From Devosia oryziradicis (lineage in GTDB: Bacteria; Pseudomonadota; Alphaproteobacteria; Rhizobiales; Devosiaceae), in NCBI RefSeq assembly GCF_016698645.1, contig NZ_CP068047.1, positions 3,073,001 to 3,137,000 of the forward strand: a stretch of 64,000 nt of DNA, read 5' to 3'. A program made the translations under genes and the position numbers. Each line of letters starts with the position of its first letter. Within the stretch, counting starts at the first letter, position 1. This document shows, one piece after another, positions 1 to 7,817 of this stretch. The notes beneath the pieces were generated by a model. It was not told the DNA's origin and did no database searches. It saw nothing but the letters and a program-made list of their open reading frames with translations.

Positions 1-230
1 GCCAGCGCCAGCTCCTCTTCGGTGTGATGGAACTTGCCCTCGGCCTGGCGCGCGAAGATCGGCAAAGCCTGCATGGACTTGATGGCGGACCGCGGAAAGA
101 CCGCACGCTCGATATCGCCGCCCGAGGCGATGATCGTGCCATCGGCATCGACGACCACATAGGCGCCACGGTGGCGGTTTTCGACCCAGTTGCCGCGAAC
201 GGCTTCGGCAAGAATGGGATTGGCTTCCAT
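1..230 (-). CDS. L-asparaginase II family protein (5' part only)
   Basis: The first 76 codons of a gene that runs off the left edge of the window. The start ATG is at 230. The N-terminus contains FPRSAIKSMQALP, the conserved block of the asparaginase II family (pfam06089, represented by the Rhizobium etli ReAV enzyme), which hydrolyses L-asparagine to aspartate and ammonia. The Ser-x-x-Lys pair that acts in catalysis in this family is visible as S48 and K51. No signal peptide is seen, so the enzyme is probably cytoplasmic. Substrate cannot be confirmed from the N-terminus alone. Confidence 0.8.
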   Translation of the reverse strand, partial: MEANPILAEAVRGNWVENRHRGAYVVVDADGTIIASGGDIERAVFPRSAIKSMQALPIFARQAEGKFHHTEEELAL

Positions 231-355
231 CAGAAAAAACTCCGGTCCAGGCCGTTCTCACGAACAGCGCAGGACCGGAAAAGTCAACAGAGCATGGGAA
301 GGAGGTAGGCACGAAAACTTGGGGGAGGCGCTGAGAAGCGCCTCTGGCGGGAGCG

Positions 356-490
356 CCAAGGGGCGCCCCGGGTATCAGCGAGGGTGGAGACCCGGAAGGC
401 CTGCAACGGTGATCTGCGGCGATGTTGAGCCACAAGCCAGCCGGGTCTCCGCCATCGCCGATACCGGGGCGCATCTTCAGCGCCCCTTGG
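356..490. repeat. Long imperfect inverted repeat
   Basis: Between the asparaginase start and the next gene lie two arms of about 40 bases (356-395 and 441-490). CCAAGGGGCG at 356-365 pairs with CGCCCCTTGG at 481-490, the GGGTATC region pairs with GATACC near 460-465, and GGTGGAGACCCGG at 383-395 pairs with CCGGGTCTCCGCC at 441-453. The arms would fold into a long stem with small internal loops. It lies 3' of the SH3-like gene, so it may end that transcript or be a mobile palindromic repeat. No gene is apparent in 231-502. Confidence 0.6.
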
Positions 491-502
491 CTCCGACTGG
501 GA

Positions 503-841
503 TCAATGGCCCCAGTCGGGAACGGCGCTCAGGTAGCGCGAATTGACCCAGCCTGTGACGTGATGCTGGCCAACCAGGCACCAGTCCGAACCAGTCTGGG
601 CTTCGATGCAGCGCTCGACCCAGACATGGCTGCCGGGTGCAAACGCAGCAATCTTCTGCGAATAGGAGGCCGGCCACTTGCGGACATTGAGCTTGTCCCA
701 CTGGGCGACGCCGGTAACCTGAGCCACCTGGTCGACCTGGTAGCCGGCGGCCATCGCGGGCTGTACGGCAAAAGCACCAGCGGCGGCGATCACCAGGCCA
801 CAGAGGGCGGCGACCAGAACTTTTTCCTGCTGCTTGTTCAT
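503..841 (-). CDS. Secreted SH3-like domain protein
   Basis: A 112-residue protein. A charged N-terminus is followed by a hydrophobic stretch (about residues 9-25) ending in a likely signal peptidase site after AMA. The mature part (about 30-112) resembles a bacterial SH3 (SH3b) domain: LNVRKWPASYSQKIAAF matches the usual LNVRSGPS start, and GWVNSRYLS matches the usual GWV...YL end. Two cysteines (in VERCIEA and SDWCLV) could form a disulfide. SH3b proteins often bind peptidoglycan or other ligands in the periplasm; the exact role here is unknown. Confidence 0.75.
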   Translation of the reverse strand: MNKQQEKVLVAALCGLVIAAAGAFAVQPAMAAGYQVDQVAQVTGVAQWDKLNVRKWPASYSQKIAAFAPGSHVWVERCIEAQTGSDWCLVGQHHVTGWVNSRYLSAVPDWGH

Positions 842-956
842 GTTGTCCTCGGGACAGTTCGTTTGTTGAGATCACCCTGCCCGATGCGGCTTGAACTGAT
901 CGTGAGAGCGACGTTCAGAAACCGTTCATCTGGGCAGGATCGGGATGGCCCTTGCC

Positions 957-1361
957 TCAGCGCATGTTGCGCTGATGGACATAGAGCATGATGCTGTTGC
1001 CGCCGCCGACGCGCAGCGAGATCACGTCCTGGTGGTCGTAACCCTGGGCCTGGAGGGCAGCCATCAGCGTCGAATTCTGGGCGATCGGCTGGCGCAGCGT
1101 GCTCACGTTGCCCGAGATGAAGAGCGAGCCGTAGTCGTCGTTCGGGTTGCCGGTTTCGCAGACGGGGATGAGGTAGACAGACTGGTCATTGATCCCCTCG
1201 ATGGTCGCGCGGGTCACGCGGGCCATGTAGTCGAGCTGGTAGCCGCAATTGTCGGTCGAGGACGCCTTGGGCTTGGGCACGAGGACGGCCGCGTTGCTGG
1301 GCAGAACGGCGGTGGCGGTGAGAATGCCGACGAGGGCGGCGAGAACGGTGGTCTTGATCAT
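957..1361 (-). CDS. Small secreted protein of unknown function, copy 1 of a tandem pair
   Basis: A 134-residue protein starting at the ATG at 1361, which is preceded by a GGAG ribosome site; the open frame extends further upstream but that start has no comparable signal. Residues 1-22 form a signal peptide (MIKTTVLAALVGILTATAV). The mature part holds two cysteines (in NCGYQLDYM and IPVCETG), likely a disulfide, and ends in YDHQDVISLR...LYVHQRNMR. It is clearly paralogous to the next gene (1516-1935). I do not recognise the family. It is probably periplasmic. Confidence 0.75.
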   Translation of the reverse strand: MIKTTVLAALVGILTATAVLPSNAAVLVPKPKASSTDNCGYQLDYMARVTRATIEGINDQSVYLIPVCETGNPNDDYGSLFISGNVSTLRQPIAQNSTLMAALQAQGYDHQDVISLRVGGGNSIMLYVHQRNMR

Positions 1362-1515
1362 TTCAGTCTCCGGTGAGTTGAGCGGCCATGTGGCGCTATC
1401 GATGTTCGTCATCGACCTTGATGCGGGTTTTGCACGATCGCCTTTGAACCGCCCCTGAGGCGGACATTCAGGTTTCGTTTACCTGGTCCGACAAGGGCGG
1501 TTCTGCTGGCTCGCC

Positions 1516-1935
1516 TCAGCGCAAGTCGCGCTGGTGGACGTAGAGGACGACGTCGCCGTTGCCGCCGAAGCGCAGCGAGATGACGTCCTGGTGGTCGTAG
1601 CCCTGGGCAGTCAGCGCGGCCATCAGCGTGCGGTTGTTGGCGATGGGCAGGCGGAGCGTGCCGACATTGCCTGTGGTGAACAGCCAGCCGTAGTCGTCGC
1701 GACCCAGGCCGGTTTCGCAGACCGGGATCAGATAGACCGGCTGGCTATGAATGGATTCGATCAGTGTCCGGGTCATGCGCGGCATGTAGTTGAGCTGATA
1801 GGCGCATTCGTCTTCCGAGACCGTGGGGGCCGGCTTGTTCTGCGGCACACCCGCAATGAACTGGGCATTGCTGGGCATGATGGTGGCAGCGGTGGCGATG
1901 CCGGCGAGCAGGGTGAGAACAGTGGTCTTCAACAT
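1516..1935 (-). CDS. Small secreted protein of unknown function, copy 2 of a tandem pair
   Basis: A 139-residue paralogue of the gene at 957-1361. The ATG at 1935 follows AGGAG and opens a signal peptide (MLKTTVLTLLAGIATAAT). Shared blocks include AYQLNYMPRMTRTLIESI, VYLIPVCETG, GNVGTLRLPIANN, TLMAALTAQGYDHQDVISL and LYVHQRDLR. The two cysteines are conserved. The pair probably arose by local duplication and has since diverged mostly at the N-terminus of the mature protein. The spacing of about 150 bases leaves room for separate promoters. Function unknown. Confidence 0.75.
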   Translation of the reverse strand: MLKTTVLTLLAGIATAATIMPSNAQFIAGVPQNKPAPTVSEDECAYQLNYMPRMTRTLIESIHSQPVYLIPVCETGLGRDDYGWLFTTGNVGTLRLPIANNRTLMAALTAQGYDHQDVISLRFGGNGDVVLYVHQRDLR

Positions 1936-2155
1936 TTCCAATCTCCTGGTTGGGCCGCTGCGTGCGGCCATGTCGATGCCTGTGATCGACCTTGGGACCA
2001 GATATGCTCCGGTACGCTTGAACCGGCGCTGAGACGGCCATTCATCATTTGTTTACCCGCTGGACGCGCGTTGGAACCGTTGGCATCGGCGCCGTTCCGG
2101 CATAGGCTTGCGGCCAGCCACAACGAAAAATCGCATGGAAAAAGAGGAGGTTCGC

Positions 2156-3025
2156 ATGGCCAAGGTTCTGGTGACGGGTGGGAGCGGCAAGCTGGGGCGC
2201 GCGGTGCTGCGCGACCTGGTCACGCATGGCTATGACGTGCTCAACATCGACCAGCAGGCGCTGCCCGAACCGATCTGCCGCAGCGTGCGGATCGACCTGA
2301 CCAATTTCGGCGAAGTGGCGTCGGCGATCCTTGGTGGCGTCGACGAACATAAGGGGCCGTTCGATGCGGTGGTGCATCTGGCCGCGATTCCCGCCCCGGG
2401 CCTGGCGGCCAATGCGCGCACCTTCGCCAACAATGTTCCGACCACCTACAACGTGTTCGAGGCTTGCCGCCTGGCCGGCATCAAGAACGTCGTCTTTGCG
2501 TCCAGCGAGACCGTGCTCGGCCTGCCCTTCGACACGCCACCGCCCTATGCGCCGGTGGACGAAGAATATTATCCGCGTCCCGAAACAGCCTATTCACTCG
2601 GCAAGCTGCTCGATGAAACCATGGCGGCCCAATTCTGCCGCTGGGATCCGACCCTGCGCATGGTGGGCCTGCGATTCTCCAACGTGATGTATCCGGAGGA
2701 CTATGCGGCCTTCCCGCGCTTCGATGCCGATCCGCGCAGCCGCAAGTGGAACCTGTGGGGCTATATCGACGCGCGCGACGGCGCCCAGGCCGTGCGCCGC
2801 TCCATCCAGGCCGATTTTACCGGCTTTGAAGCGTTTATCATCGCCAATGCCGACACGGTCATGAGCCGCTCCAACATGTCGTTGATGGCGGAGGTATTTC
2901 CCGACGTTCCGACCAAGGGGAACCTCAGCACCAACGGAACGCTGCTTTCGATCGAGAAGGCCAAGCGGATGCTGGGTTATTCGCCCCAGTACAGCTGGCG
3001 CAACGAAGTCGGACAAAAAGGCTAG
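2156..3025 (+). CDS. NAD(P)-dependent epimerase/dehydratase family protein
   Basis: A 289-residue extended-type short-chain dehydrogenase. The start at 2156 is set by GAGGAGG at 2144-2150. The Rossmann glycine motif is TGGSGKLGR near the N-terminus and the catalytic Tyr-Lys pair is in AYSLGKLLDE. The catalytic Ser region reads FASSETVLG. Size and motifs fit sugar-nucleotide or uronate dehydrogenase-like members of the NAD-dependent epimerase family. The gene stands alone, between the small secreted proteins and the nitrate genes, so context gives no substrate. Confidence 0.8.
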   Translation: MAKVLVTGGSGKLGRAVLRDLVTHGYDVLNIDQQALPEPICRSVRIDLTNFGEVASAILGGVDEHKGPFDAVVHLAAIPAPGLAANARTFANNVPTTYNVFEACRLAGIKNVVFASSETVLGLPFDTPPPYAPVDEEYYPRPETAYSLGKLLDETMAAQFCRWDPTLRMVGLRFSNVMYPEDYAAFPRFDADPRSRKWNLWGYIDARDGAQAVRRSIQADFTGFEAFIIANADTVMSRSNMSLMAEVFPDVPTKGNLSTNGTLLSIEKAKRMLGYSPQYSWRNEVGQKG

Positions 3026-3108
3026 AGTGCCAGCGGCGTCAAAATTGCATACGAATTGTGCATGACGACCTCTTGTGCTTTTTCTGGGCACCGGCATAAC
3101 TGCCGCCG

Positions 3109-3699
3109 ATGCCCAGCCCCGACCTCTCCGTCCTGATCATTGACGAGAACCGCATCCGTTCCTCAATCATCGAGGACGGGCTGCGGGAGGCCGGACATTC
3201 GCGCGTTGCTGTCATCCATGACGTCAACGAGGTGGGCCGCACCATCCAGGCCACCAAACCCGACGTGATCGTCATCGATCTCGAGAATCCCAAGCGCGAC
3301 ACGCTTGAGCACTTCTTCTCGCTGTCACGCGCCATCCAGCGGCCCATCGCCATGTTCGTGGACCGCTCGGATCACGGGATGATCGAAAAGGCCGTCGAGG
3401 CGGGCGTCTCCGCCTATGTGGTTGACGGGCTCAAGAAGGAGCGCGTCAAGCCGATCCTCGACATGGCCATTTCGCGCTTCAATGCCTTCTCGCGCCTGAC
3501 GCGGGAACTGGAGCAGGCGCGCAGCGAACTCGAGGATCGCAAGCTGATCGAACAGGCCAAGGGCATTCTCATGCGCACCCGCAATCTCAGCGAAGCCGAT
3601 GCCTATGCCCTGCTCCGCTCCACCGCCATGAACCAGAACCGGCGCATGGTCGACATCGCCCAGAGCCTTGTGACCGCTGCCGACCTTCTGGGACCATAG
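3109..3699 (+). CDS. nasT: ANTAR-domain antitermination regulator NasT
   Basis: A 196-residue protein with a receiver-like domain (about 1-120, with D57 at the phospho-acceptor position), a short helical linker, and a C-terminal ANTAR RNA-binding domain (about 140-195: KLIEQAKGILMRTRNLSE, then ALLRSTAMNQNRRMVDIA). In known NasS-NasT systems NasT is held by NasS until nitrate or nitrite binds NasS; free NasT then binds a leader RNA and prevents termination ahead of the nitrate genes. It is followed after 9 bases by nasS, and a matching leader lies at 5107-5266. Confidence 0.92.
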   Translation: MPSPDLSVLIIDENRIRSSIIEDGLREAGHSRVAVIHDVNEVGRTIQATKPDVIVIDLENPKRDTLEHFFSLSRAIQRPIAMFVDRSDHGMIEKAVEAGVSAYVVDGLKKERVKPILDMAISRFNAFSRLTRELEQARSELEDRKLIEQAKGILMRTRNLSEADAYALLRSTAMNQNRRMVDIAQSLVTAADLLGP

Positions 3700-3708
3700 G
3701 AAAACGCA

Positions 3709-4917
3709 ATGTCCCTTACCCGCCTCACCGCCGGCTTTCTTCCCCTGCTCGACAGCGTCCTTCTGGTGCTGGCGCAGGAGAAGGGATTCGCGGCAGCAGA
3801 GGGGCTGGACCTCCGCCTGGTGCGGGAGACGAGTTGGGCCAATATTCGCGATCGGGCAGCGATCGGCCATTTCGACATTGCCCAGATGCTCGCGCCGATG
3901 CCGCTGGCGGCAAGCCTGGGCCTGACCCCGATCGCTACGCCGATGATTACGCCCATTGTTCTTGGCCTGGGCAACAATGCCATCACCGTCAGCTCAGAAC
4001 TCTGGAAGGCAATGGCCGATGAGGGAGCACGGGACGATCTGGCCGCCGGCCCCACTGGGGCTGCATTGGCGCGGGTCGTCGCAGCCTCGTCGCGCAAACT
4101 GCGCTTCGGCGTGGTGCACCAGACCTCGTCGCACAACTACGAGTTGCGCTATTGGCTGGCGGCGAGCGGCATCAAGCCCGACCGGGACGTGGAGATCGTC
4201 GTGCTTCCCCCGCCCCTGCTGCCCGATGCGCTGGGTACGGGCGGCATCGATGGCTATTGCGTGGGCGAACCCTGGAACAGCATCGGGGTAGCTACAAAGG
4301 GCGCCCGTATCGCCACGGTCAAGGCCTCGATCTGGCAATCCAGCCCCGACAAGGTGATCGGCATGCGGACTGCGTGGGCGGAGGCGCATCCCGACCAGGT
4401 TGCCGCCCTGGTTCGCGCCATCTATCGAGCCGGCATCTGGTGCGGCGTTCCGGAAAATCATGCCGAGGCCGCGCGCATCATGTCCGGCGCGGCCTATCTC
4501 GACACCAGCACCGAGATCGTCGCCCGGGCGCTTACGGGAATGCTCGATATCGGGGCGGGTGTGGTCCGCCACGTGCCGGATCACTTCGTGCCGCATGCCT
4601 ATGGGGCCAACTTCCCCTGGAAGAGCCATGCCCTCTGGTATTACTCGCAAATGGTGCGCTGGGGCGAAGTCGCGGCGAGTGCGGAACACGCCACGCTGGC
4701 CGCCGCCTGCTTCCGCCCAGATCTTTATCGCGCCGCACTCGCATCCATCGGCGCCGTCATGCCCGCCGATGACTATAAGACCGACGGCACAAGAGCGGCG
4801 GCCGCTCCCATCACGGCGATCGGCGGTACGCTGATTGCCGGTCCCGATCTGTTTTTTGACGGGAAGGTGTTCGACCCCACGCTGATCGACGCCTATATCG
4901 ACAGCCAAAGAGACTGA
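3709..4917 (+). CDS. nasS: Nitrate/nitrite sensor NasS (NrtA-like, cytoplasmic)
   Basis: A 402-residue protein of the NrtA/CmpA periplasmic binding family that lacks a signal peptide (it begins MSLTRLTAGFLPLLDSVLLV, directly in the ligand-binding fold). Shared NrtA signatures are [24 protein letters not shown] and the C-terminal YIDSQRD. The leaderless NrtA-like protein next to an ANTAR protein is the hallmark of NasS, the nitrate or nitrite sensor that sequesters NasT. It is paralogous to nrtA at 5267-6661. Confidence 0.9.
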   Translation: MSLTRLTAGFLPLLDSVLLVLAQEKGFAAAEGLDLRLVRETSWANIRDRAAIGHFDIAQMLAPMPLAASLGLTPIATPMITPIVLGLGNNAITVSSELWKAMADEGARDDLAAGPTGAALARVVAASSRKLRFGVVHQTSSHNYELRYWLAASGIKPDRDVEIVVLPPPLLPDALGTGGIDGYCVGEPWNSIGVATKGARIATVKASIWQSSPDKVIGMRTAWAEAHPDQVAALVRAIYRAGIWCGVPENHAEAARIMSGAAYLDTSTEIVARALTGMLDIGAGVVRHVPDHFVPHAYGANFPWKSHALWYYSQMVRWGEVAASAEHATLAAACFRPDLYRAALASIGAVMPADDYKTDGTRAAAAPITAIGGTLIAGPDLFFDGKVFDPTLIDAYIDSQRD

Positions 4918-5080
4918 TCAGGCCCACGCTGCAATGTTGAGCAACGTGGTTCGCCTGCCAGAATAATAGGCAGTTTGGCGAGGTTTTGGGCCAACCTTGT
5001 CGGCGATGGCTCTACCCTCATTAACTCGGCCATCTCCGCAAATCCCTGACCGCTCACGATAATCCACCGTCCGGCCAAGT

Positions 5081-5096
5081 TGGCACGCTTCATGCA
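5081..5096 (+). promoter_or_regulatory. Sigma-54 promoter of the nrtA operon
   Basis: TGGCACGCTTCATGCA matches the sigma-54 consensus TGGCACG-N4-TTGCA with one mismatch. The GG (5082-5083) and GC (5094-5095) are exactly 10 bases apart. Transcription would begin near 5107, about 160 bases before nrtA, so the leader elements are inside the transcript. Sigma-54 dependence points to NtrC-type nitrogen control. I saw no obvious NtrC site upstream. Confidence 0.7.
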
Positions 5097-5138
5097 ATGC
5101 TCCTGGCGAAGGAGCTCCTCCCAAGACGCTCTTCAGTC

Positions 5139-5160
5139 GACGTTCCAAAGATGGGGCGTC
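5139..5160 (+). promoter_or_regulatory. ANTAR-type RNA hairpin in the nrtA leader
   Basis: GACGTTCC (5139-5146) pairs with GGGGCGTC (5153-5160) over 8 bp, two of them G-U, closing a six-base loop AAAGAT (5147-5152). ANTAR target hairpins have hexaloops with A at position 1 and G at position 4, as here. Natural targets have two such hairpins; the partner is less clear, with a weak stem at 5108-5134 being the best candidate after the predicted start site. It lies directly before the terminator at 5168-5241. Confidence 0.6.
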
Positions 5161-5167
5161 TCCAGGC

Positions 5168-5241
5168 AAAGCTGCCAACAGGTTCCCGCAAAACGGTCAA
5201 CGGACCGGCTGCGTCGATCCCGTTGGCAGCTTTTTGTTTTT
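5168..5241 (+). terminator. Intrinsic terminator (attenuator) ahead of nrtA
   Basis: AAAGCTGCCAAC (5168-5179) is perfectly complementary to GTTGGCAGCTTT (5222-5233), and the stem is followed by a T tract (TTTTTGTTTTT, 5231-5241). It sits 26 bases before the nrtA start codon, inside the transcribed leader, so by default it should stop transcription into the nitrate operon. With the ANTAR hairpin just upstream and nasT next door, NasT-dependent antitermination is the natural reading. Confidence 0.85.
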
Positions 5242-5266
5242 CCTATCGGTGCAGATGGAGAACTAC

Positions 5267-6661
5267 ATGACGCAGACGACGACCAACGGGCGACTGACGC
5301 CGAAGCTCCGGAGTCCTATCGCGGCCCTGGCAGCCGGCTTCCTGGCCGCCTGTGTGATGGCGCCACTGGGCGCGCAGGCCGAAATGCTCGATGTCGAAAA
5401 GGACGAACTGAAGTTCGGCTTCATCAAGCTCACGGACATGGCGCCCCTGGCTGTCGCCTACGAGCTTGGCTACTTCGAGGACGAAGGCCTGTTCGTCACG
5501 CTGGAACCACAGGCCAACTGGAAGGTGCTGCTCGACGGCGTAATTACCGGCGAGCTGGACGGTGCCCACATGTTGGCTGGTCAGCCGCTGGCCGCGACGA
5601 TCGGCTATGGCACGCAAGCCCATATCGTCACGCCGTTCTCGATGGACCTCAACGGCAATGCGATCACCGTGTCCAACGCCGTCTGGGAATTGATGAAGCC
5701 CAGCCTGGCGACCGATGCGCAGGGCCTGCCGCAGCATCCCATCAGCGCCGAAGCGCTGAAGCCTGCGATTGAGTCCTTCGCCGCCGAGGGCCGCCCGTTC
5801 AACCTGGGCATGGTTTTCCCGGTATCAACGCACAATTACGAACTGCGCTACTGGCTGGCGGCGGGCGGAATCAATCCGGGATTTTATTCGCCCGAGGATG
5901 TGTCCGGCCAAATCGGCGCCGACGTTTACCTCTCCGTGACGCCACCACCGCAGATGCCGGCCACACTGGAAGCCGGCACCATTGATGGCTACGCGGTCGG
6001 CGAGCCGTGGAACCAGGCGGCGGTGTTCAAGAAGATCGGTGTGCCCGTCATCACCGACTACGAGATCTGGAAGAACAATCCCGAGAAGGTGTTCGGGATG
6101 ACCGCCGACTTCGTCGAACAAAATCCCAATACCGCCATTGCCGTGACCAAGGCGCTGATCCGCGCTGCCAAGTGGCTTGACGAGAACGACAATGCCAACC
6201 GCGGCGAAGCCGTGGATATCCTCGCCCGCCCCGACTATGTGGGCGCCGATGCGGCCGTCATCGCCAATTCGATGACCGGCACGTTTGAATACGAGCAGGG
6301 CGACAAGCGCGAGGTACCCGACTTCAACGTGTTCTACCGGCACTTCGCGACCTATCCCTACTATTCGGATGCCGTCTGGTACCTCACGCAGATGCGCCGC
6401 TGGGGCCAGATCGCCGAGGACAAGCCGGACGACTGGTATGCAGACGTCGCCAAGTCCGTTTATCGCCCCGACATCTACCTCAAGGCCGCTCGCATGCTGG
6501 TCGACGAGGGCCTGATCGACGAAGCCGACGTGCCATGGGACAGCGATGGCTACCGGCCGGCCACGGCCGACTTCATCGACGGCGTGTCCTATGACGGCCG
6601 GACGCCCAATGCCTACATCGACAGCTTCGCTATCGGTCTGAAGACCGGCGAAACCCCCTGA
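5267..6661 (+). CDS. nrtA: Nitrate ABC transporter, substrate-binding protein
   Basis: A 464-residue NrtA-family protein. The ATG at 5267 follows ATGGAG at 5255-5260. Residues 1-45 carry a long basic N-terminus and a hydrophobic stretch ending GAQA, a Sec or Tat type signal, so this copy is periplasmic, unlike NasS. Family blocks are [28 protein letters not shown] and [17 protein letters not shown]. It delivers nitrate to NrtB. It is the first gene after the attenuator and is followed by nrtB after 67 bases. Confidence 0.93.
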   Translation: MTQTTTNGRLTPKLRSPIAALAAGFLAACVMAPLGAQAEMLDVEKDELKFGFIKLTDMAPLAVAYELGYFEDEGLFVTLEPQANWKVLLDGVITGELDGAHMLAGQPLAATIGYGTQAHIVTPFSMDLNGNAITVSNAVWELMKPSLATDAQGLPQHPISAEALKPAIESFAAEGRPFNLGMVFPVSTHNYELRYWLAAGGINPGFYSPEDVSGQIGADVYLSVTPPPQMPATLEAGTIDGYAVGEPWNQAAVFKKIGVPVITDYEIWKNNPEKVFGMTADFVEQNPNTAIAVTKALIRAAKWLDENDNANRGEAVDILARPDYVGADAAVIANSMTGTFEYEQGDKREVPDFNVFYRHFATYPYYSDAVWYLTQMRRWGQIAEDKPDDWYADVAKSVYRPDIYLKAARMLVDEGLIDEADVPWDSDGYRPATADFIDGVSYDGRTPNAYIDSFAIGLKTGETP

Positions 6662-6728
6662 CACAACCAGATGGGTGGTCGGGCCAAGCGGTCCGACCAC
6701 CGGATCGCGACGAAAACAGGATCAAGAC

Positions 6729-7808
6729 ATGAGCATTGTCAGCGACGTTTCCGGCAGGAGCCGTTCCGATCAAAGGCGCCAGAAGCTGTTTGCCGCCATT
6801 AACCGGGCATCGGCCTGGCTGAGTGCCCTCGGACTGGGCTGGCTCACCCCGTTGCTGAAGATCGCCGCCGGCGACGATCCGCGCGAACAGCTGGGCGAGT
6901 TGCGGGACAGCCTGGTCTTCCCGCTGATGGGCATTGTCCTATTCCTGACGGCCTGGGCCATGCTGGCGCCGCAGGTACAGACCTCGCTGGGCGCCATTCC
7001 GGGGCCCGCCCAGGTCTGGGAACAGGCCGGCGCCCTCTGGCAGGATCACGTCGCCGAGCGGGAGAAGGAAGCTTCCTTCTATGCGCGCCAGGACGAGCGC
7101 AATGCCGAGGCGGTTGCCGAAGGCCGTCCGGAAGACGTCAAGTTGCGCGCCTATACCGGCAAGCCGACCTTTCTCGACCAGATCCTCACCTCGCTTAAGA
7201 CAGTGGGGCTCGGATTCCTGATCGCTACCGCGGTTGCCGTTCCCCTGGGCATTGCCTCGGGCCTCAGCCGCCCGTTCAACGGCGCCCTCAACCCGCTGGT
7301 GCAGTTGTTCAAGCCGGTGTCGCCGCTGGCCTGGCTGCCGATCGTCACCATGATCGTTTCGGCGGTCTATGTCGACGTCAACGAAGCCTTCCCCAAGGCG
7401 TTGGTCATTTCCGCGGTTACCGTGACGCTGTGCTCGCTGTGGCCGACACTGATCAATACGGCACTGGGCGTGGCCTCGATCGACAAGGACCTGGTCAATG
7501 TCGGCAAGGTGCTGCAGCTCTCGACCCTCACCACCATCAGCAAGCTGGTACTGCCCTCGGCGCTGCCGCTGATCTTCACGGGTCTGCGCCTGTCGCTGGG
7601 TGTGGGCTGGATGGTGCTGATCGCTGCCGAAATGCTGGCGCAGAATCCGGGCCTGGGCAAATTCGTCTGGGACGAGTTCCAGAACGGGTCGTCCAACTCC
7701 CTGGCGCGCATCATGGTGGCCGTGCTGACCATCGGCACCATCGGCTTCATGCTCGACCGGGTGATGTTCACCCTGCAGACCGCCTTCACCTTCTCCTCCA
7801 ATCGCTAG
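6729..7808 (+). CDS. nrtB: Nitrate ABC transporter, permease
   Basis: A 359-residue inner-membrane permease of the NrtB/SsuC type. Six or so hydrophobic segments are visible, and the EAA loop lies in the C-terminal half (AAEMLAQNPGLGKFVWDEFQ). The ATG at 6729 was chosen over the upstream in-frame start at 6675 because the shorter protein begins at a normal cytoplasmic N-terminus. About 60 residues between the first two membrane segments (from SLGAIPGPAQVWEQ) form a periplasmic insert usual for NrtB. It forms the channel of the nitrate importer with the double ATPase encoded next. Confidence 0.92.
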   Translation: MSIVSDVSGRSRSDQRRQKLFAAINRASAWLSALGLGWLTPLLKIAAGDDPREQLGELRDSLVFPLMGIVLFLTAWAMLAPQVQTSLGAIPGPAQVWEQAGALWQDHVAEREKEASFYARQDERNAEAVAEGRPEDVKLRAYTGKPTFLDQILTSLKTVGLGFLIATAVAVPLGIASGLSRPFNGALNPLVQLFKPVSPLAWLPIVTMIVSAVYVDVNEAFPKALVISAVTVTLCSLWPTLINTALGVASIDKDLVNVGKVLQLSTLTTISKLVLPSALPLIFTGLRLSLGVGWMVLIAAEMLAQNPGLGKFVWDEFQNGSSNSLARIMVAVLTIGTIGFMLDRVMFTLQTAFTFSSNR

Positions 7809-7817
7809 GAGGGTTCG

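Noticed and set aside
5099..5115. Hairpin GCTCCTGGCGAAGGAGC as the first ANTAR hairpin
   Set aside because: Its stem would begin before the transcript start predicted from the sigma-54 promoter (about 5107), and its five-base loop lacks the A1/G4 pattern.
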